This document shows positions 32,413 to 41,216 of a stretch of DNA of 64,000 nt, piece after piece. The notes under the pieces were generated by a model. That model searched no databases, was not told where the DNA came from, and saw only the letters and a list, made by a program, of their open reading frames with translations. The first letter of the stretch is position 1. Each line of letters begins with the position of its first letter. The stretch covers positions 8,572-72,571 of the forward strand of contig DKQT01000033.1 in the NCBI GenBank assembly GCA_002471845.1, in the 5' to 3' direction. The DNA comes from Fidelibacterota bacterium UBA7301 (GTDB lineage: Bacteria > Fidelibacterota > Marinisomatia > Marinisomatales > TCS55). Both the position numbers and the translations under genes were made by a program.

Positions 32413-32954
32413 TTCGCCTCTAGAACCGTTATGGAATCATTGGTATAGATACAAAGATCGGCTGCGATTTGGAGTGATTTTTCCACGATCTTTTTGGCCG
32501 GATAAGTGGTGCTTTTCATGAATGCCGTCGCCGCTGCCTGGGCGAAACCACCCCCGGATCCAATTGAAATAATTGGTCCGTCCGGTTCAATTACATTACC
32601 ATCTCCTGAAACGATGAATGAATGGCGTTTATCCATGAGCGCCAAAAGCGCTTCCAAGTTACGAAGGTATTTATCTGTGCGCCATTCTTTAGCTAATTCA
32701 ACTACGGAACGGGTCAAATCTCCCTCATACTCATCCAATTTAGATTCAAATTTTTCGAATAAGGTTAAAGCATCCGCGGCGGCGCCGGCAAATCCACCAA
32801 GAACGATGCCCTTATCTATTTCAAATTGGCGAACTTTAACCGCTTTTTGTTTGAAAGCCATATCGCCAAATGTTACTTGACCATCACCGCCAATGGCAAT
32901 CGCGCCTTTTTTGCGAAGGCCCAAAATGGTTGTTGAACGAATTTTAACGTCCAT
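32409..32954 (-). CDS. hslV: HslV peptidase subunit of the HslUV protease
   Basis: Proteasome-beta-like threonine peptidase. The N-terminus MDVKIRS precedes TTILGLRKKG, so T8 should become the catalytic N-terminal Thr after removal of a 7-residue propeptide. GGDGQVTFG and the Lys of QKAVKVR (K38/K41 region) fit the active site, and SGDGNVIEPDGPIISIGSGGGFAQAAA is typical. 181 residues. ATG/stop overlap with hslU gives coupled expression. Confidence 0.98.
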   Translation of the reverse strand: MDVKIRSTTILGLRKKGAIAIGGDGQVTFGDMAFKQKAVKVRQFEIDKGIVLGGFAGAAADALTLFEKFESKLDEYEGDLTRSVVELAKEWRTDKYLRNLEALLALMDKRHSFIVSGDGNVIEPDGPIISIGSGGGFAQAAATAFMKSTTYPAKKIVEKSLQIAADLCIYTNDSITVLEAK

Positions 32955-33803
32955 TTATTTCTCCATTAACAATTTGAATAATCTTGAATTTGCCGGAAGA
33001 ACCAATGTTGTTTTATCATCCACTACTTTTTTGTAGGCATCCAGAGTTCGAACAAATTCATAAAATTTCGGATCTGCAGAATAAGCATTGGCATAAATTT
33101 CTACTGCTTTTGCATCTCCTTCACCGCGAACCCGTTCCGCTTCTTTATAGGCGTCTGCAAGAATAATGGTCTTGTCCTTATCCGTGGATGCGCGGATCTT
33201 TTGCGCTTCTTCTTCACCTTCTGAACGGAATTTATTGGCTTGTCGTTTTCTTTCCGCTTCCATCCGGGCATAGATCGATTCCTCATTTTGGGAAGGCAAA
33301 TCTACTCGGCGAATCCGGACGTCTATGACGGAAATGCCATAATCTTGTGTAGCATTATCACTGGCCGCAGTGACCTTTTCCATGATTTCTTCTCTGTTTT
33401 CAGTAATGATCTCTACCATGTCGTGGGTTCCCAATTCTCGGCGCAATTCGGAATAGACAATATCATCCATGCGGCTGAGAGCGGTAGGAATTGCTTGAAC
33501 TGTTTTCAAGAATTGGAGTGGATCAACAATTTTCCAGCGGACATAATTATCCACAATGAGTGACTTTTTATCTTTACTCAGGATTTCTTCCGGTGGTGAA
33601 TCATACTCTAACAATCGGTCGTCAAATACGACCTTTTCCTGTATCGGAAATGGCACCTTCATATGCAAACCCGGTGTAATGATGGTCCGAACCGGTTTAC
33701 CAAACTGCAGAATAACCGCTTGTTCTGTTTCGCTGACGATAAATACAGATGTTAATCCCAGCAGGACAATGATTGCCCCCAATCCTAATAATATCTTTTT
33801 CAT
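32955..33803 (-). CDS. hflC: SPFH-domain protein HflC
   Basis: Membrane-anchored partner of HflK; in known systems the HflKC complex surrounds and modulates the FtsH protease. One N-terminal transmembrane segment (residues 3-23) is followed by an SPFH/prohibitin domain (about 24-200, VSETEQAVILQFGKPVRTI). A long Ala/Glu-rich coiled coil follows (RKRQANKFRSEGEEEAQKIRA). 282 residues. It starts 2 bases after hflK and abuts hslV, so two proteolysis systems share the transcript. Confidence 0.93.
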   Translation of the reverse strand: MKKILLGLGAIIVLLGLTSVFIVSETEQAVILQFGKPVRTIITPGLHMKVPFPIQEKVVFDDRLLEYDSPPEEILSKDKKSLIVDNYVRWKIVDPLQFLKTVQAIPTALSRMDDIVYSELRRELGTHDMVEIITENREEIMEKVTAASDNATQDYGISVIDVRIRRVDLPSQNEESIYARMEAERKRQANKFRSEGEEEAQKIRASTDKDKTIILADAYKEAERVRGEGDAKAVEIYANAYSADPKFYEFVRTLDAYKKVVDDKTTLVLPANSRLFKLLMEK

Positions 33804-33805
33804 GA

Positions 33806-34768
33806 TTATTTACCCCCTTTTGCATTCAGATTCAGCAAATTGATCAAATTGCCGCTTTCAGGATCCGGCACAACAATTTTTTTAGTATTGGCTAAGATTT
33901 CTTCAACAGTTTCCAAATAAAGTCGTGTTTCGGTAACACCTTTTGCTTTGCGGTATTCTTTCAACACTGCGCTGAATTTGGCCACATCACCTTCAGCACG
34001 GGCGATCCGCGCTTCCTTATATCCTTCTGCTTCACGGATCATAGCCTGAGCTTCTCCCCGAGCTTTCGGAATGATATCATTGCGGTATCCTTCGGCCTGA
34101 TTCACCATTCGGTTTTTATCTTCCTTTGCAGAAGCCACATCCTTAAAGGCTGCAATCACCTGTTTTGGCGGACCAACATCCTGCAATTGGACAGCGACGA
34201 CCAAAATCCCCGTTTCATATTTGTCCAAAATAGTTTGGATCAATGCTTTTGTTTCTTCCTGGATCATGAATTTTCCGGAGGTCAGCGCTTCATCAATATT
34301 ATGTTTACCCACAATGGTTCTCAATGACGCTTCAGAAGCTTCCCGAACGGTAAGTTCCGGTTTGATGAAATTAAAAGTGTAGGCCACTGGATCCTTGATG
34401 CGGTACTGGACAATCATTTCTGCATCGACGATGTTCTCATCTCCTGTAAGCATAAGGCTTTCCCGTTCAACCGTTTGGTACTGACTCTTTCCAACTGTAC
34501 GGAAACCAATTTCAATCCGCTTCACTTCAGTAACTTTCGGTGTTGACACTGTTTCAATGGGATATGGAAAATGGTAATTCAATCCCGACTGAGCGGCTCT
34601 TGAATATTTTCCAAATGTTTGGACGACACCCACTTCATCCGGTCCAACAATATAAATCCCCGTGAGCAGCCACAGGACCAAAGCGATCCCAAGAATGGGA
34701 AGTGCCCCGAGTGACAATGTGGGCACCTTGATTTCCTGGTCCCCGACGATAATTCGTTTGTATTGCAT
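33806..34768 (-). CDS. hflK: SPFH-domain protein HflK
   Basis: Partner of HflC. One transmembrane segment (about 17-42, LGALPILGIALVLWLLTGIYIV) precedes the SPFH domain (VGPDEVGVVQTFGKYSRAA). VQLQDVGPPKQVIAAFKDVASAKEDKNRMVNQAEGY, the HflK signature, leads into the coiled coil. 320 residues; the Gly/Pro-rich N-terminal tail of enterobacterial HflK is absent. Downstream of rpoN by 13 bases. Confidence 0.93.
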   Translation of the reverse strand: MQYKRIIVGDQEIKVPTLSLGALPILGIALVLWLLTGIYIVGPDEVGVVQTFGKYSRAAQSGLNYHFPYPIETVSTPKVTEVKRIEIGFRTVGKSQYQTVERESLMLTGDENIVDAEMIVQYRIKDPVAYTFNFIKPELTVREASEASLRTIVGKHNIDEALTSGKFMIQEETKALIQTILDKYETGILVVAVQLQDVGPPKQVIAAFKDVASAKEDKNRMVNQAEGYRNDIIPKARGEAQAMIREAEGYKEARIARAEGDVAKFSAVLKEYRKAKGVTETRLYLETVEEILANTKKIVVPDPESGNLINLLNLNAKGGK

Positions 34769-34781
34769 AATTTCCTCTTAG

Positions 34782-36131
34782 TTAATTGGTTAATTGCCGC
34801 CGCAATCGTGCGACAGAAAAATGGAGTTGTTCTCTATATTTCGCCACCGTCCGGCGGGCCACAGGAAACCCTTCAGCCTTCATTTGGATAGCCAGATCAG
34901 TATCCGTCAGCGGTGTATCTTTATTCTCATTATTTATTAGTTTCTTTAATAAATCCTTGATGGCTTTGGTGCTCACTTCCTCACCGGTTTCGAGTGTATA
35001 ACCTTCTGTAAAAAAGGATTTTAGTTCAAAGATACCATAGGGTGTATCCACATATTTCCCCCGGGTGGAACGGCTGATGGTGGAAATATCCATATGAATA
35101 TCATCAGCTATATCCTGGAGTTTCATGGGGACCAGCGTTTCAATCTTACCGCTAAAAAATTCCGGCTGCCGCTGAATGATGGCTTCCATCACGGCTGTGA
35201 GTGTGTACCTCCTTTGCTGAATGGCCTGGATAAACCAGGAAGCTGAATCGAATTTTTCCTTGAGATATTTTTTTGTTTCCAGCGATAGACCCTTTTGATT
35301 CAACATAGTCACGTATTCGTTACTCAAATTCAGTTCCGGAATCCAGGAATCGTTCACAATCACAATCCATTTTGAATCCCGCTGAACCGCCAATAAGTCC
35401 GGTATGACTGTTTCGGTCCCGATACCGACTTTACCCTCACCTGGGCGCGGATTAAGGTGTATAATTTCCTCAATAATTTCAGCCAGTAAATCTTTGGAAA
35501 TATTGAGATTTTTCTGGAGAGTGTCGTAACGATGGTTGACAAAATCATCAAAATATTCAGATATAATCTGATAACCCAAAGTCTGCTCTTTTCCCTTCAT
35601 CTGGATTAATAGGCAATCCTGCAGATTTCTGGCAGCGATTCCAGGCGGATTTAACTGGTGAATTTTTTCCAGCACACTCTCAACTTCATTATCTGTACAG
35701 CCATATCGATCAGCAATTAACAATGAATCTATCGCTAAATAACCGTTTTCATCCAGGTTCCAGAGGATTTCTTCAGCCACATCCCGCTCCCAGTCTGATA
35801 AATTAAAACTGTCCAGCTGTCGTACCAATCCATCAACAAAATCCACCCTTTCCGCCATGGGAATATCCCGGTCTTTTGTCTGGGTATTATCATAGATATT
35901 GGCCGGTTCATATTCATCCGGGTCTTCTTCATAATCTACTTCAGCAGATTCTTCCTCAACGGCTTGTTCTTCTTCCTGGGGATCTGCTTGATCCAAGACA
36001 GGATTACTTTCCAGCTCATCCAGGATTTTTTGTTCGAGATTAGATATGTTGAGCTGAAGAATACTGGCCTGCAATACCTGTTGAGGCGATAGGGTTTGGC
36101 GGAGAGATTGACGTTGTTTTAAGCGCGGCAT
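34782..36131 (-). CDS. rpoN: RNA polymerase sigma-54 factor
   Basis: Directs transcription from -24/-12 promoters with enhancer-binding ATPases. Region I is Gln/Leu-rich (LRQTLSPQQVLQASILQLNISNLEQKI). An acidic region II covers about 45-80, followed by the core-binding and HTH domains. The RpoN box ARRTVAKYREQL lies near the C-terminus (about 424-435). 449 residues, intact. No sigma-54 activator is in the window. Its ATG overlaps the lptB stop (ATGA). The lptB-rpoN order is also common in Proteobacteria. Confidence 0.97.
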   Translation of the reverse strand: MPRLKQRQSLRQTLSPQQVLQASILQLNISNLEQKILDELESNPVLDQADPQEEEQAVEEESAEVDYEEDPDEYEPANIYDNTQTKDRDIPMAERVDFVDGLVRQLDSFNLSDWERDVAEEILWNLDENGYLAIDSLLIADRYGCTDNEVESVLEKIHQLNPPGIAARNLQDCLLIQMKGKEQTLGYQIISEYFDDFVNHRYDTLQKNLNISKDLLAEIIEEIIHLNPRPGEGKVGIGTETVIPDLLAVQRDSKWIVIVNDSWIPELNLSNEYVTMLNQKGLSLETKKYLKEKFDSASWFIQAIQQRRYTLTAVMEAIIQRQPEFFSGKIETLVPMKLQDIADDIHMDISTISRSTRGKYVDTPYGIFELKSFFTEGYTLETGEEVSTKAIKDLLKKLINNENKDTPLTDTDLAIQMKAEGFPVARRTVAKYREQLHFSVARLRRQLTN

Positions 36132-36865
36132 CAGAGTGTAAACCGTTCTCCCAAATATAGCCGTCGCGCTTCTTCATCATTGGCTAAAAATTCGGATGTG
36201 CCTGATTTTAATATTTTTCCGTCAAATAATAAATAGGAACGATCAGTAATAGAAAGTGTCTCACGTACATTGTGATCCGTAATGAGGACTCCTATATCCC
36301 GCTCCTTCAAAGAATGGACGATGGATTGAATATCCTCAACGGCAATAGGATCCACACCGGCGAAAGGCTCATCCAGTAAAATAAAATCAGGATCAATGGC
36401 CAATGTGCGGGAAATTTCAACGCGGCGCCGTTCTCCACCGGATAAATTATTTCCCTTATTATTCCGCAGATGCTCAATTGAGAGGTCATCCAGCAGTTTT
36501 TCTACTTTTTGCCCTTGTTCATCTTTGGATAGATTGGACATCTCAAGGACCAAGCGGAGGTTATCCTCTACAGTTAATTTTCCAAAAATAGATGGCTCCT
36601 GGGACAGGTACCCAATCCCAGATCGACTGCGCTGGTACATGGCCCGTTCAGTAATATTATTTTCATCCAGGTAAATTTTCCCCCGGGTAGGTTTTATCAT
36701 CCCGGTAATCATATAAAAGGTAGTGGTTTTCCCGGCGCCGTTTGGTCCCAGCAAACCAACGATTTCACCCTTATTCACGTTCAGGTCAATGTCCCGGACC
36801 ACCCACCGTTTTCCGTAACGCTTGTAAAGTCCTTTTGTGCTGAGCTGTTGATGGCTATTTTTCAT
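36131..36865 (-). CDS. lptB: LPS export ABC ATPase LptB
   Basis: Powers LPS extraction from the inner membrane. From the chosen ATG (36863-36865): Walker A GPNGAGKTT at 40-48, signature LSGGERRRVE, Walker B FILLDEPFAGVDP, and ITDHNVRETL with the H-loop His. The FAGVDP variant and LSQEPSIFGKLTVEDN are hallmarks of LptB. I start at the third Met because GAGGAT lies 6 bases upstream; earlier Mets have no SD. It overlaps the end of lptC. Confidence 0.96.
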   Translation of the reverse strand: MKNSHQQLSTKGLYKRYGKRWVVRDIDLNVNKGEIVGLLGPNGAGKTTTFYMITGMIKPTRGKIYLDENNITERAMYQRSRSGIGYLSQEPSIFGKLTVEDNLRLVLEMSNLSKDEQGQKVEKLLDDLSIEHLRNNKGNNLSGGERRRVEISRTLAIDPDFILLDEPFAGVDPIAVEDIQSIVHSLKERDIGVLITDHNVRETLSITDRSYLLFDGKILKSGTSEFLANDEEARRLYLGERFTL

Positions 36866-37385
36866 CTTTATCCTCATGAAAAACACCGGTGGGTCTTAAT
36901 ATCTTCCAATTGTCCAATTCTACATCAGATTCAAAACCGACCCCATAAAGTGTATCCTGACTTTCGGTAATAAAAACGACTGAATTTTCTGTGTACACCT
37001 TTTCTCTCAAATTATCCCAAGACAGTGTATCGGTAAAAAGAGTGACACCGCTGTCAGAGACCACCACCACATCACCGATAGCAATCAAAAAATCCCTTTC
37101 TTCCTCCACTTCAGCAATTCTGGATTTTAGGTTTGTGGTATAGACTTCCTCCTCATTAAAGAAATCTGCATCCACATCCTGGTCTAATAGGATGTACTGG
37201 CGCTCATTATATTTTTCCAAGTGGCCAGACCGGATCACAGCCCGTTTAGCACCTTCATTGGTAAGGGTGATAGTGGCATCCCAACTTTCAGCATCTGGGC
37301 GTCCTTCCCGTGATTCACCGGTTTTTCGCACCTCTGTTACTTCGCAGCCCAAGGCAATAATCATAAGAAATAGAATGGGCCTCAC
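36855..37385 (-). CDS. lptC: LptC-like LPS export lipoprotein
   Basis: 176 residues, GTG start overlapping the kdsC stop (GTGA). A short signal and lipobox ALGC (C14) suggest a lipoprotein, where E. coli LptC keeps a membrane anchor. The beta-jellyroll pattern (AVIRSGHLEKYNERQYILLDQDVDADFFNEE, SGVTLFTDTLSWD, VYGVGFESD-type ending) is LptC/OstA-like. Placement between kdsC and lptB, the usual operon position, is the strongest support. Confidence 0.85.
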   Translation of the reverse strand: MRPILFLMIIALGCEVTEVRKTGESREGRPDAESWDATITLTNEGAKRAVIRSGHLEKYNERQYILLDQDVDADFFNEEEVYTTNLKSRIAEVEEERDFLIAIGDVVVVSDSGVTLFTDTLSWDNLREKVYTENSVVFITESQDTLYGVGFESDVELDNWKILRPTGVFHEDKDEK

Positions 37386-37915
37386 TTCTGATTCTGCACC
37401 TTTTCCTTTAAGATCATTATTACCTCAATTAATCGTCCCTGCTCGGATAGGATCCACTCCACTGCTTCCCTGAAGGCGCCATGCCCGCCGGCCTTCTCCG
37501 TTACATGAACAGCTACTGCTTTACAGACTTCCGATGCATTGTCAGTGGCTATGGGCAGACCCACCTGTTCCATAACAGGAATGTCAATCATATCATCTCC
37601 TACGTAGGCTATCTCGTTATCTGATAAGTTATATTTCTTTTTAAGTTCTTCGTAGGGTGGAATCTTGTTCAGGGTACCATTGTATACGTCATCAATTTGT
37701 AATTCTGCCGCACGTTCAGCCGTGGCTTCTGATTTCCGCCCGGAAATAAGTGCTAATTTAAGTCCTGCAGTACGGGCTAAAACAACTCCGCCACCATCGG
37801 TTACGCAGAACCGTTTCAGTTCCAGGCCGTCTTTTCCTTTGTAAATAGCGCCGTCGGTCCAGACACCATCTACATCAGAAATGATTAATTTTACTTTTTT
37901 GGCGTCAAATTCCAT
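37382..37915 (-). CDS. kdsC: Kdo-8-phosphate phosphatase KdsC
   Basis: HAD-family phosphatase (C0 cap, tetrameric type) that removes phosphate from Kdo-8-P. Motif I SDVDGVWTDG has the nucleophile/acid aspartate pair, followed by GRKSEATAERA and motif IV AYVGDDMIDIPVM. I start at ATG 37913-37915, which overlaps the kdsA stop; a TTG lies one codon earlier. About 177 residues, normal. It sits between kdsA and lptC. Confidence 0.95.
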   Translation of the reverse strand: MEFDAKKVKLIISDVDGVWTDGAIYKGKDGLELKRFCVTDGGGVVLARTAGLKLALISGRKSEATAERAAELQIDDVYNGTLNKIPPYEELKKKYNLSDNEIAYVGDDMIDIPVMEQVGLPIATDNASEVCKAVAVHVTEKAGGHGAFREAVEWILSEQGRLIEVIMILKEKVQNQK

Positions 37916-38721
37916 CAATGCACCGCAGCATGAATTTTAACCAGTGCAGAAAGAAGTTCTTCCAGTTGACCCAACGACCACTGAGTGGCAGCGTCGGATT
38001 TTGCCGCTCCAGGGTCGTCGTGGACTTCCATAAACAATCCGTCGCACCCCGCCGCTACAGCCGCTTTCGCCAGGGTTGGGATCATTTCCCGCTGGCCGCC
38101 GGTGGCGTCGCCGCCGGGCACCTGGGCAGAATGGGTGGCATCAAAGACCACGGGGTAACCGGAAGCCTGCATGGCTGGGATGGATGTCATATCTGACACC
38201 AAACTATAACCAAAAGAAGAGCCCCGTTCTGTGAGTAAAATATTGTTATTCCCCGTGGAGGCCACTTTTTCAGCGGCATAAGCCATTTTGCCCGGTGCCA
38301 GGAACTGGCCTTTTTTAATATTAATGGTTTTGCCTGTTTCCCCGGCGGCCAGGAGCAAATCCGTCTGGCGGCAGAGAAAGGCGGGAATTTGGAGTACATC
38401 AACTACTTCCGCAACAATACTACACTGATCCGGAAGATGTACATCAGTCAAAACCGGTACCCCGACTTCACTCTTTACATCGGCTAAAATCTTTAGCCCT
38501 CCATCCATGTCTGGTCCCCGGAATGAATCAGTGGAGGTTCTGTTGGCTTTATCAAATGAACTTTTAAAAATGAATGGCACATTCAATTTATCTGTGATAG
38601 AATGTATGGCTTCTGCCATTTTCAGGCTGTGGTCCCGGGACTCAATGACACAGGGACCTGCAATTAGGGGCAATCCCCTGTCACAATAAGTGATCTCACC
38701 TGCTTTTACCTGTTTACCCAT
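37915..38721 (-). CDS. kdsA: Kdo-8-phosphate synthase KdsA (metal-dependent type)
   Basis: Condenses PEP with arabinose-5-phosphate to give Kdo-8-P. IAGPCVIESRD is at 20-30. C24 sits where metal-dependent KDO8P synthases have the metal-ligand Cys and E. coli-type enzymes have Asn, so this should be the metalloenzyme class. KSSFDKANR, VLTDVHLPDQ, the LLTERGSSFGY loop and FDATHSAQ are all present. 268 residues. Overlaps kdsC and abuts pyrG by 1 base. Confidence 0.96.
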   Translation of the reverse strand: MGKQVKAGEITYCDRGLPLIAGPCVIESRDHSLKMAEAIHSITDKLNVPFIFKSSFDKANRTSTDSFRGPDMDGGLKILADVKSEVGVPVLTDVHLPDQCSIVAEVVDVLQIPAFLCRQTDLLLAAGETGKTINIKKGQFLAPGKMAYAAEKVASTGNNNILLTERGSSFGYSLVSDMTSIPAMQASGYPVVFDATHSAQVPGGDATGGQREMIPTLAKAAVAAGCDGLFMEVHDDPGAAKSDAATQWSLGQLEELLSALVKIHAAVH

Positions 38722-40346
38722 TATGATTTGCCATTCAAATGTTTTACCGCTGCCTTGATGAATTCCCGGAATAATGGATGGGCCTTGCTGACCCTGCTTT
38801 TAAGTTCAGGGTGGAATTGCCCCGCCACATACCAGGGATGGTTAGGGAGTTCAATGATTTCAACCAGGTTCAGTTCCGAATTTACACCAGAAATTTTCAG
38901 GCCGTTTTTGACCAGGCGGTCCCGGTAGCGGTTGTTCACTTCCCAGCGGTGGCGATGGCGTTCAGATATCTTTTTCTTCCGGTAGGCCGCATAGGCCTTG
39001 GTCCCCGTTTTCACGTCACAATCATAAGCCCCCAGGCGCATAGTACCACCCTTCCGTTTGATAGCCCGTTGGGACTCCATAAGATCTATAACCGGGTATC
39101 TCGTTTTCTTATCAAACTCCGTACTGTTAGCCCCTTTTAATCCGCATATATGCCGGGTGAACTCAATTACGGCACACTGGAGTCCGAGACAAATACCTAA
39201 GAAAGGAACATTATTTTCACGGGCATATTTACAAGAAAGGATTTTTCCTTCGGAACCGCGGGACCCAAACCCCGGCAGGAGAAGAATACCATCCATATTC
39301 CCAAAAATCCGTTCCCCATCCTCATCGGTCTTTACATCTTCTGTTGCCACCCAGTTTACATTAACCCTGGCATCGTTTTCCACACCGGCATGGATGAAGG
39401 CTTCCAGCACACTTTTATAGGCATCCGGGAGTTCGGTATACTTCCCGCACATGGCAATATTCACCTTATGCTTGGGCTGCTTGAATTTTTTGATAAATGT
39501 TTCCAGGTAAGACACATCCACTTTCCCCTGCAATTCAAGGCGTTCCATGATAATATCTCCCACCTTTTGTTTGTAGAGGGTTAGGGGCACTTCATATATA
39601 CTTTTGACTTCCGTTCCCTCAATGACGTGGTCCGGGTTAACATTGCCAAACAGGCCGATCTTTTGCTTCACGTCCCTAGTGAGGGGGAATTCGGTCCGGG
39701 CCAGGATCATATCCGGTGTAAGACCGATTTCCCGCAGTTTCATAACCGAGTGCTGGGTCGGTTTGGTCTTTAATTCTTCACTGGCCTGGATATATGGCAC
39801 CAGGGTCACGTGCATGATGGTATGGTTGTGGTAGCCGACTTCCAGTGATAATTGCCTGATCGCTTCCATGAAAGGCTGACTCTCAATATCACCCACCGTA
39901 CCGCCCACTTCGCAGATAACTACATCATATTTTTTCGGTGTATTAACTGCTTTGATCCGGGCAATAATTTCATTGGTAATATGTGGAATTACCTGGACCG
40001 TGGCTCCTAAATAATCCCCCCGTCGTTCCCGATCCAGAACGGTACTGTACACCTGTCCGGAAGTGGCATTGTTATCCTTGCTCATATCCACATCGATGAA
40101 ACGCTCATAATGGCCTAAATCAAGGTCCGTTTCGGAGCCATCATCCAAAACGAAAACTTCCCCGTGTTGGTATGGATTCATTGTACCTGGATCCACATTC
40201 AAATAGGGATCAAGTTTCAAGATTGTAACCCTTAGTCCCGCACTTTTTAAAAGATAGCCAATAGAAGCGGCAGCAATCCCTTTTCCCAGGCCGGAGATTA
40301 CACCACCTAACACAAAAATATATTTCACTGGATTCTTAGTTGGCAT
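38721..40346 (-). CDS. pyrG: CTP synthase
   Basis: Aminates UTP to CTP with glutamine. The N-terminal synthetase domain begins KYIFVLGGVISGLGKGIAAASIG; the DVNIAMCGKY linker leads to the C-terminal class-I glutaminase (LLPGFGSRGSEGK, nucleophile Cys in GICLGLQCAVIEF, His-Pro-Glu in QFHPE). 541 residues, normal. Its position between kdsB and kdsA is meaningful because CTP is the co-substrate of KdsB. Confidence 0.98.
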   Translation of the reverse strand: MPTKNPVKYIFVLGGVISGLGKGIAAASIGYLLKSAGLRVTILKLDPYLNVDPGTMNPYQHGEVFVLDDGSETDLDLGHYERFIDVDMSKDNNATSGQVYSTVLDRERRGDYLGATVQVIPHITNEIIARIKAVNTPKKYDVVICEVGGTVGDIESQPFMEAIRQLSLEVGYHNHTIMHVTLVPYIQASEELKTKPTQHSVMKLREIGLTPDMILARTEFPLTRDVKQKIGLFGNVNPDHVIEGTEVKSIYEVPLTLYKQKVGDIIMERLELQGKVDVSYLETFIKKFKQPKHKVNIAMCGKYTELPDAYKSVLEAFIHAGVENDARVNVNWVATEDVKTDEDGERIFGNMDGILLLPGFGSRGSEGKILSCKYARENNVPFLGICLGLQCAVIEFTRHICGLKGANSTEFDKKTRYPVIDLMESQRAIKRKGGTMRLGAYDCDVKTGTKAYAAYRKKKISERHRHRWEVNNRYRDRLVKNGLKISGVNSELNLVEIIELPNHPWYVAGQFHPELKSRVSKAHPLFREFIKAAVKHLNGKS

Positions 40347-41045
40347 TTATGCTCTTCCCAACAGTTTTAAATCGTCAATTGTATCAATCCCCTTGCTGAA
40401 CTTTTCCGTAAGAATCACTTTGATTGGTATTCCATTATCTATAGCTCTATACTGTTCCAGCTTCAGCACCTTTTCATTTTCAGAAGGTGCCAAATTAGTC
40501 AATTGTTCCAATGTCTTTTTCCTATATGCATATAATCCCATATGAGGATAATACCCTCCAATTTCGTGGGAACCAGGTTCACGCCGGAAATTAACTGCAA
40601 ATCCTTCTGTATCCAGCAATACTTTTACCGTATTCAAATCATATATATTTTCCACATCTATCTGTTCCCCTGCTACAGTAGCCATTCCAGTGGAGTCATC
40701 TTCAAACTGCATCACCAATTCATCAATCAGTTGTGGATCAATAGTTGGCTCATCTCCTTGGATATTGACGATTACATCTACTTCCATGTCAGCCACTACT
40801 TCATAAATACGATCCGTACCAGACACGTGATCATCAGCAGTCATAGTGGTTTTTACTTTCCATTCTTTTAACGCTTCCGCCGTTTCATCTGCATCAATGG
40901 CAACAATAACTTCATTTAACGATTTGGCTTTGCAGGCCTTTTCATAGACTTGGGCCACCATAGGTTTTCCTTCAATTAAATGAAGAATTTTTTTGGGGAA
41001 CCGGGTGGAATGTAATCGAGCTGGGATCACACCGATCGCTTTCAT
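40347..41045 (-). CDS. kdsB: CMP-Kdo synthetase KdsB
   Basis: Activates Kdo with CTP, giving CMP-Kdo. The nucleotide-binding start is GVIPARLHSTRFPKKIL, followed by NIQGDEPTIDPQLID, HMGLYAYRKKTLEQL and LEQYRAIDNGIPI, all typical of KdsB. 232 residues rather than about 245. First gene of the block, with AAGGA about 9 bases before the ATG and a promoter upstream. Confidence 0.95.
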   Translation of the reverse strand: MKAIGVIPARLHSTRFPKKILHLIEGKPMVAQVYEKACKAKSLNEVIVAIDADETAEALKEWKVKTTMTADDHVSGTDRIYEVVADMEVDVIVNIQGDEPTIDPQLIDELVMQFEDDSTGMATVAGEQIDVENIYDLNTVKVLLDTEGFAVNFRREPGSHEIGGYYPHMGLYAYRKKTLEQLTNLAPSENEKVLKLEQYRAIDNGIPIKVILTEKFSKGIDTIDDLKLLGRA

Positions 41046-41069
41046 TTTTATCCACCATCCTTTTTGTGG

Positions 41070-41100
41070 AGTATAGACAGGTGTTCGACGGATGTGTAAA
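41070..41100 (-). promoter_or_regulatory. Promoter of the kdsB operon
   Basis: On the minus strand TTTACA (41100-41095) and TATACT (41075-41070) are separated by 19 bases, or by 17 if TCTATA is taken as the -10. Predicted transcription start is about 20 bases before the kdsB ATG. Spacing is acceptable for sigma-70. Confidence 0.45.
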
Positions 41101-41216
41101 CAAACCGAAACCTTATAAGCCTGTACCGTACCTCAAACATAAATAATTGGATCAAAAATATCTCGGAAATTTAGGTGAATCGTCCTTCGCCATCCAAGAA
41201 GGAACAGGAGAGAGAT

